Assembly: GCA_035443945.1 (NCBI GenBank)
Contig: DAOMNQ010000114.1
Coordinates: 1 to 6,194, forward strand
Length of the DNA stretch: 6,194 bases
Direction of reading: 5' to 3'
From: CAADGN01 sp035443945
GTDB taxonomy: Bacteria; Planctomycetota; Phycisphaerae; Phycisphaerales; UBA1924
This document shows positions 5,942-6,194 of the stretch, in pieces (position 1 is the stretch's first letter; every line of letters begins with the position of its first letter). The notes below the pieces were generated by a model. It was given only the letters and a program-made list of their open reading frames with translations, searched no databases and was not told the origin of the DNA. Both the position numbers and the translations under genes were made by a program.

Positions 5942-5986
5942 AGGACATGCCTCGACCCCCCCTCCCGACCCCTCGAACGCACCATC

Positions 5987-6017
5987 CGAGCCACCGATTG
6001 CGACAATCGGTGGCTCG
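5987..6017. repeat. Perfect 14-bp stem-loop (intergenic palindrome or terminator-like)
   Basis: CGAGCCACCGATTG (5987-6000) and CAATCGGTGGCTCG (6004-6017) are exact reverse complements separated by CGA. Such a perfect arm is unlikely by chance. No T run follows on either strand (AAAGCGG on plus, GATGGTG on minus), so it is not a classical intrinsic terminator. It could still end transcription arriving from the right edge, or be a dispersed palindrome. The symmetric arms are less GC-rich than the sequence around them. Confidence 0.6.
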
Positions 6018-6194
6018 AAAGCGGCCCCGGTGCCTCCGAACGCGGCTCCCGAGCCGTCGCCGACCGCCGCCGGGCCGTCAACCGCCGCCGCCGGGGGGTC
6101 AACAGCAGCCGCCCGGCCGCCGCCGCCCGCCGAGGACGAAGGCTCGCGGACGCTGCGCCGACGTCCGACAGCCGTTCCAGGCCCCGCCAGGCCT
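6018..6194. other. Low-complexity GC-rich stretch, no confident gene
   Basis: This stretch is rich in CCG/GCC runs and stays open in several frames on both strands. On plus, a frame continuing to the right edge reads as a Pro/Ala/Ser-rich segment (for example KAAPVPPNAAPEPSPT) ending in EDEGSRTLRRR, which looks like a linker or secreted-protein spacer. On minus, one frame gives an Ala/Gly-rich tail and another begins AWRGLERLSDVG. None shows a recognisable domain, and the window ends before one could decide. It may be the edge of a neighbouring gene or noncoding. Confidence 0.3.

Noticed and set aside
5862..6017. CRISPR array
   Set aside because: The repeats are few, of several kinds and irregularly spaced, with no constant spacers and no cas genes.
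4384..6102. A 572-codon minus-strand frame overlapping nuoH
   Set aside because: It is out of frame with NuoH, Arg/Gly/Ala-rich and runs through the palindromic repeats; the nuoH frame has clear conserved motifs.
5832..6194. Plus-strand frame from the ATG at 5832, open to the right edge
   Set aside because: Its first third is translated from the repeat and hairpin elements, and the rest is low-complexity Pro/Ala sequence. A real gene could begin further right, but this start is not supported.

Overview
This window is very GC-rich, gene-dense bacterial DNA. It most resembles a member of the Planctomycetota, perhaps class Phycisphaerae. That placement is an inference from four things: base composition, mostly absent Shine-Dalgarno sequences, a secreted protein of a type I associate with that group, and intergenic palindromes built on a GCCCCGGAGGGGC core. 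No marker gene settles the taxonomy.

Layout from left to right. Positions 1-3277 read on the minus strand and look like one transcription unit, which runs right to left as tRNA-Cys(GCA), ktrB (K+ channel-like membrane subunit), ktrA (cytosolic RCK gating subunit), then a PfkB-type heptose-7-phosphate kinase cut by the left edge. Gaps between the genes are 56, 17 and 24 nt. At 3278-3380 lies a compact divergent control region. Two sigma70-like promoters point away from each other, their -35 boxes meet at a TCAATTGA palindrome, and both have 17-nt spacers. The right-hand promoter drives a secreted protein of unknown function (3381-4421, plus strand) that appears to contain two copies of the same helix-plus-beta unit. 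Converging on it, with only 12 nt between the stop codons, is nuoH (minus strand), the membrane subunit H of respiratory complex I. Positions 5781-6194 hold stacked short repeats and palindromes: a 16-bp tandem repeat, a three-hairpin GC-rich element, a 14-bp perfect stem-loop, and finally low-complexity sequence without a confident gene.

How the genes work together. KtrB and KtrA form a complete two-part, nucleotide-regulated K+ (probably Na+-coupled) uptake system. The heptose kinase would feed ADP-heptose synthesis for lipopolysaccharide or other surface glycans, and its link to K+ uptake is only positional. NuoH is normally encoded inside a long nuo operon, but here no other nuo gene is visible on either side.

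I found no new multi-gene system. The features most worth a second look are the duplicated secreted protein, the symmetric divergent promoter, the extended N-terminus of KtrB, and the repeat cluster upstream of nuoH.
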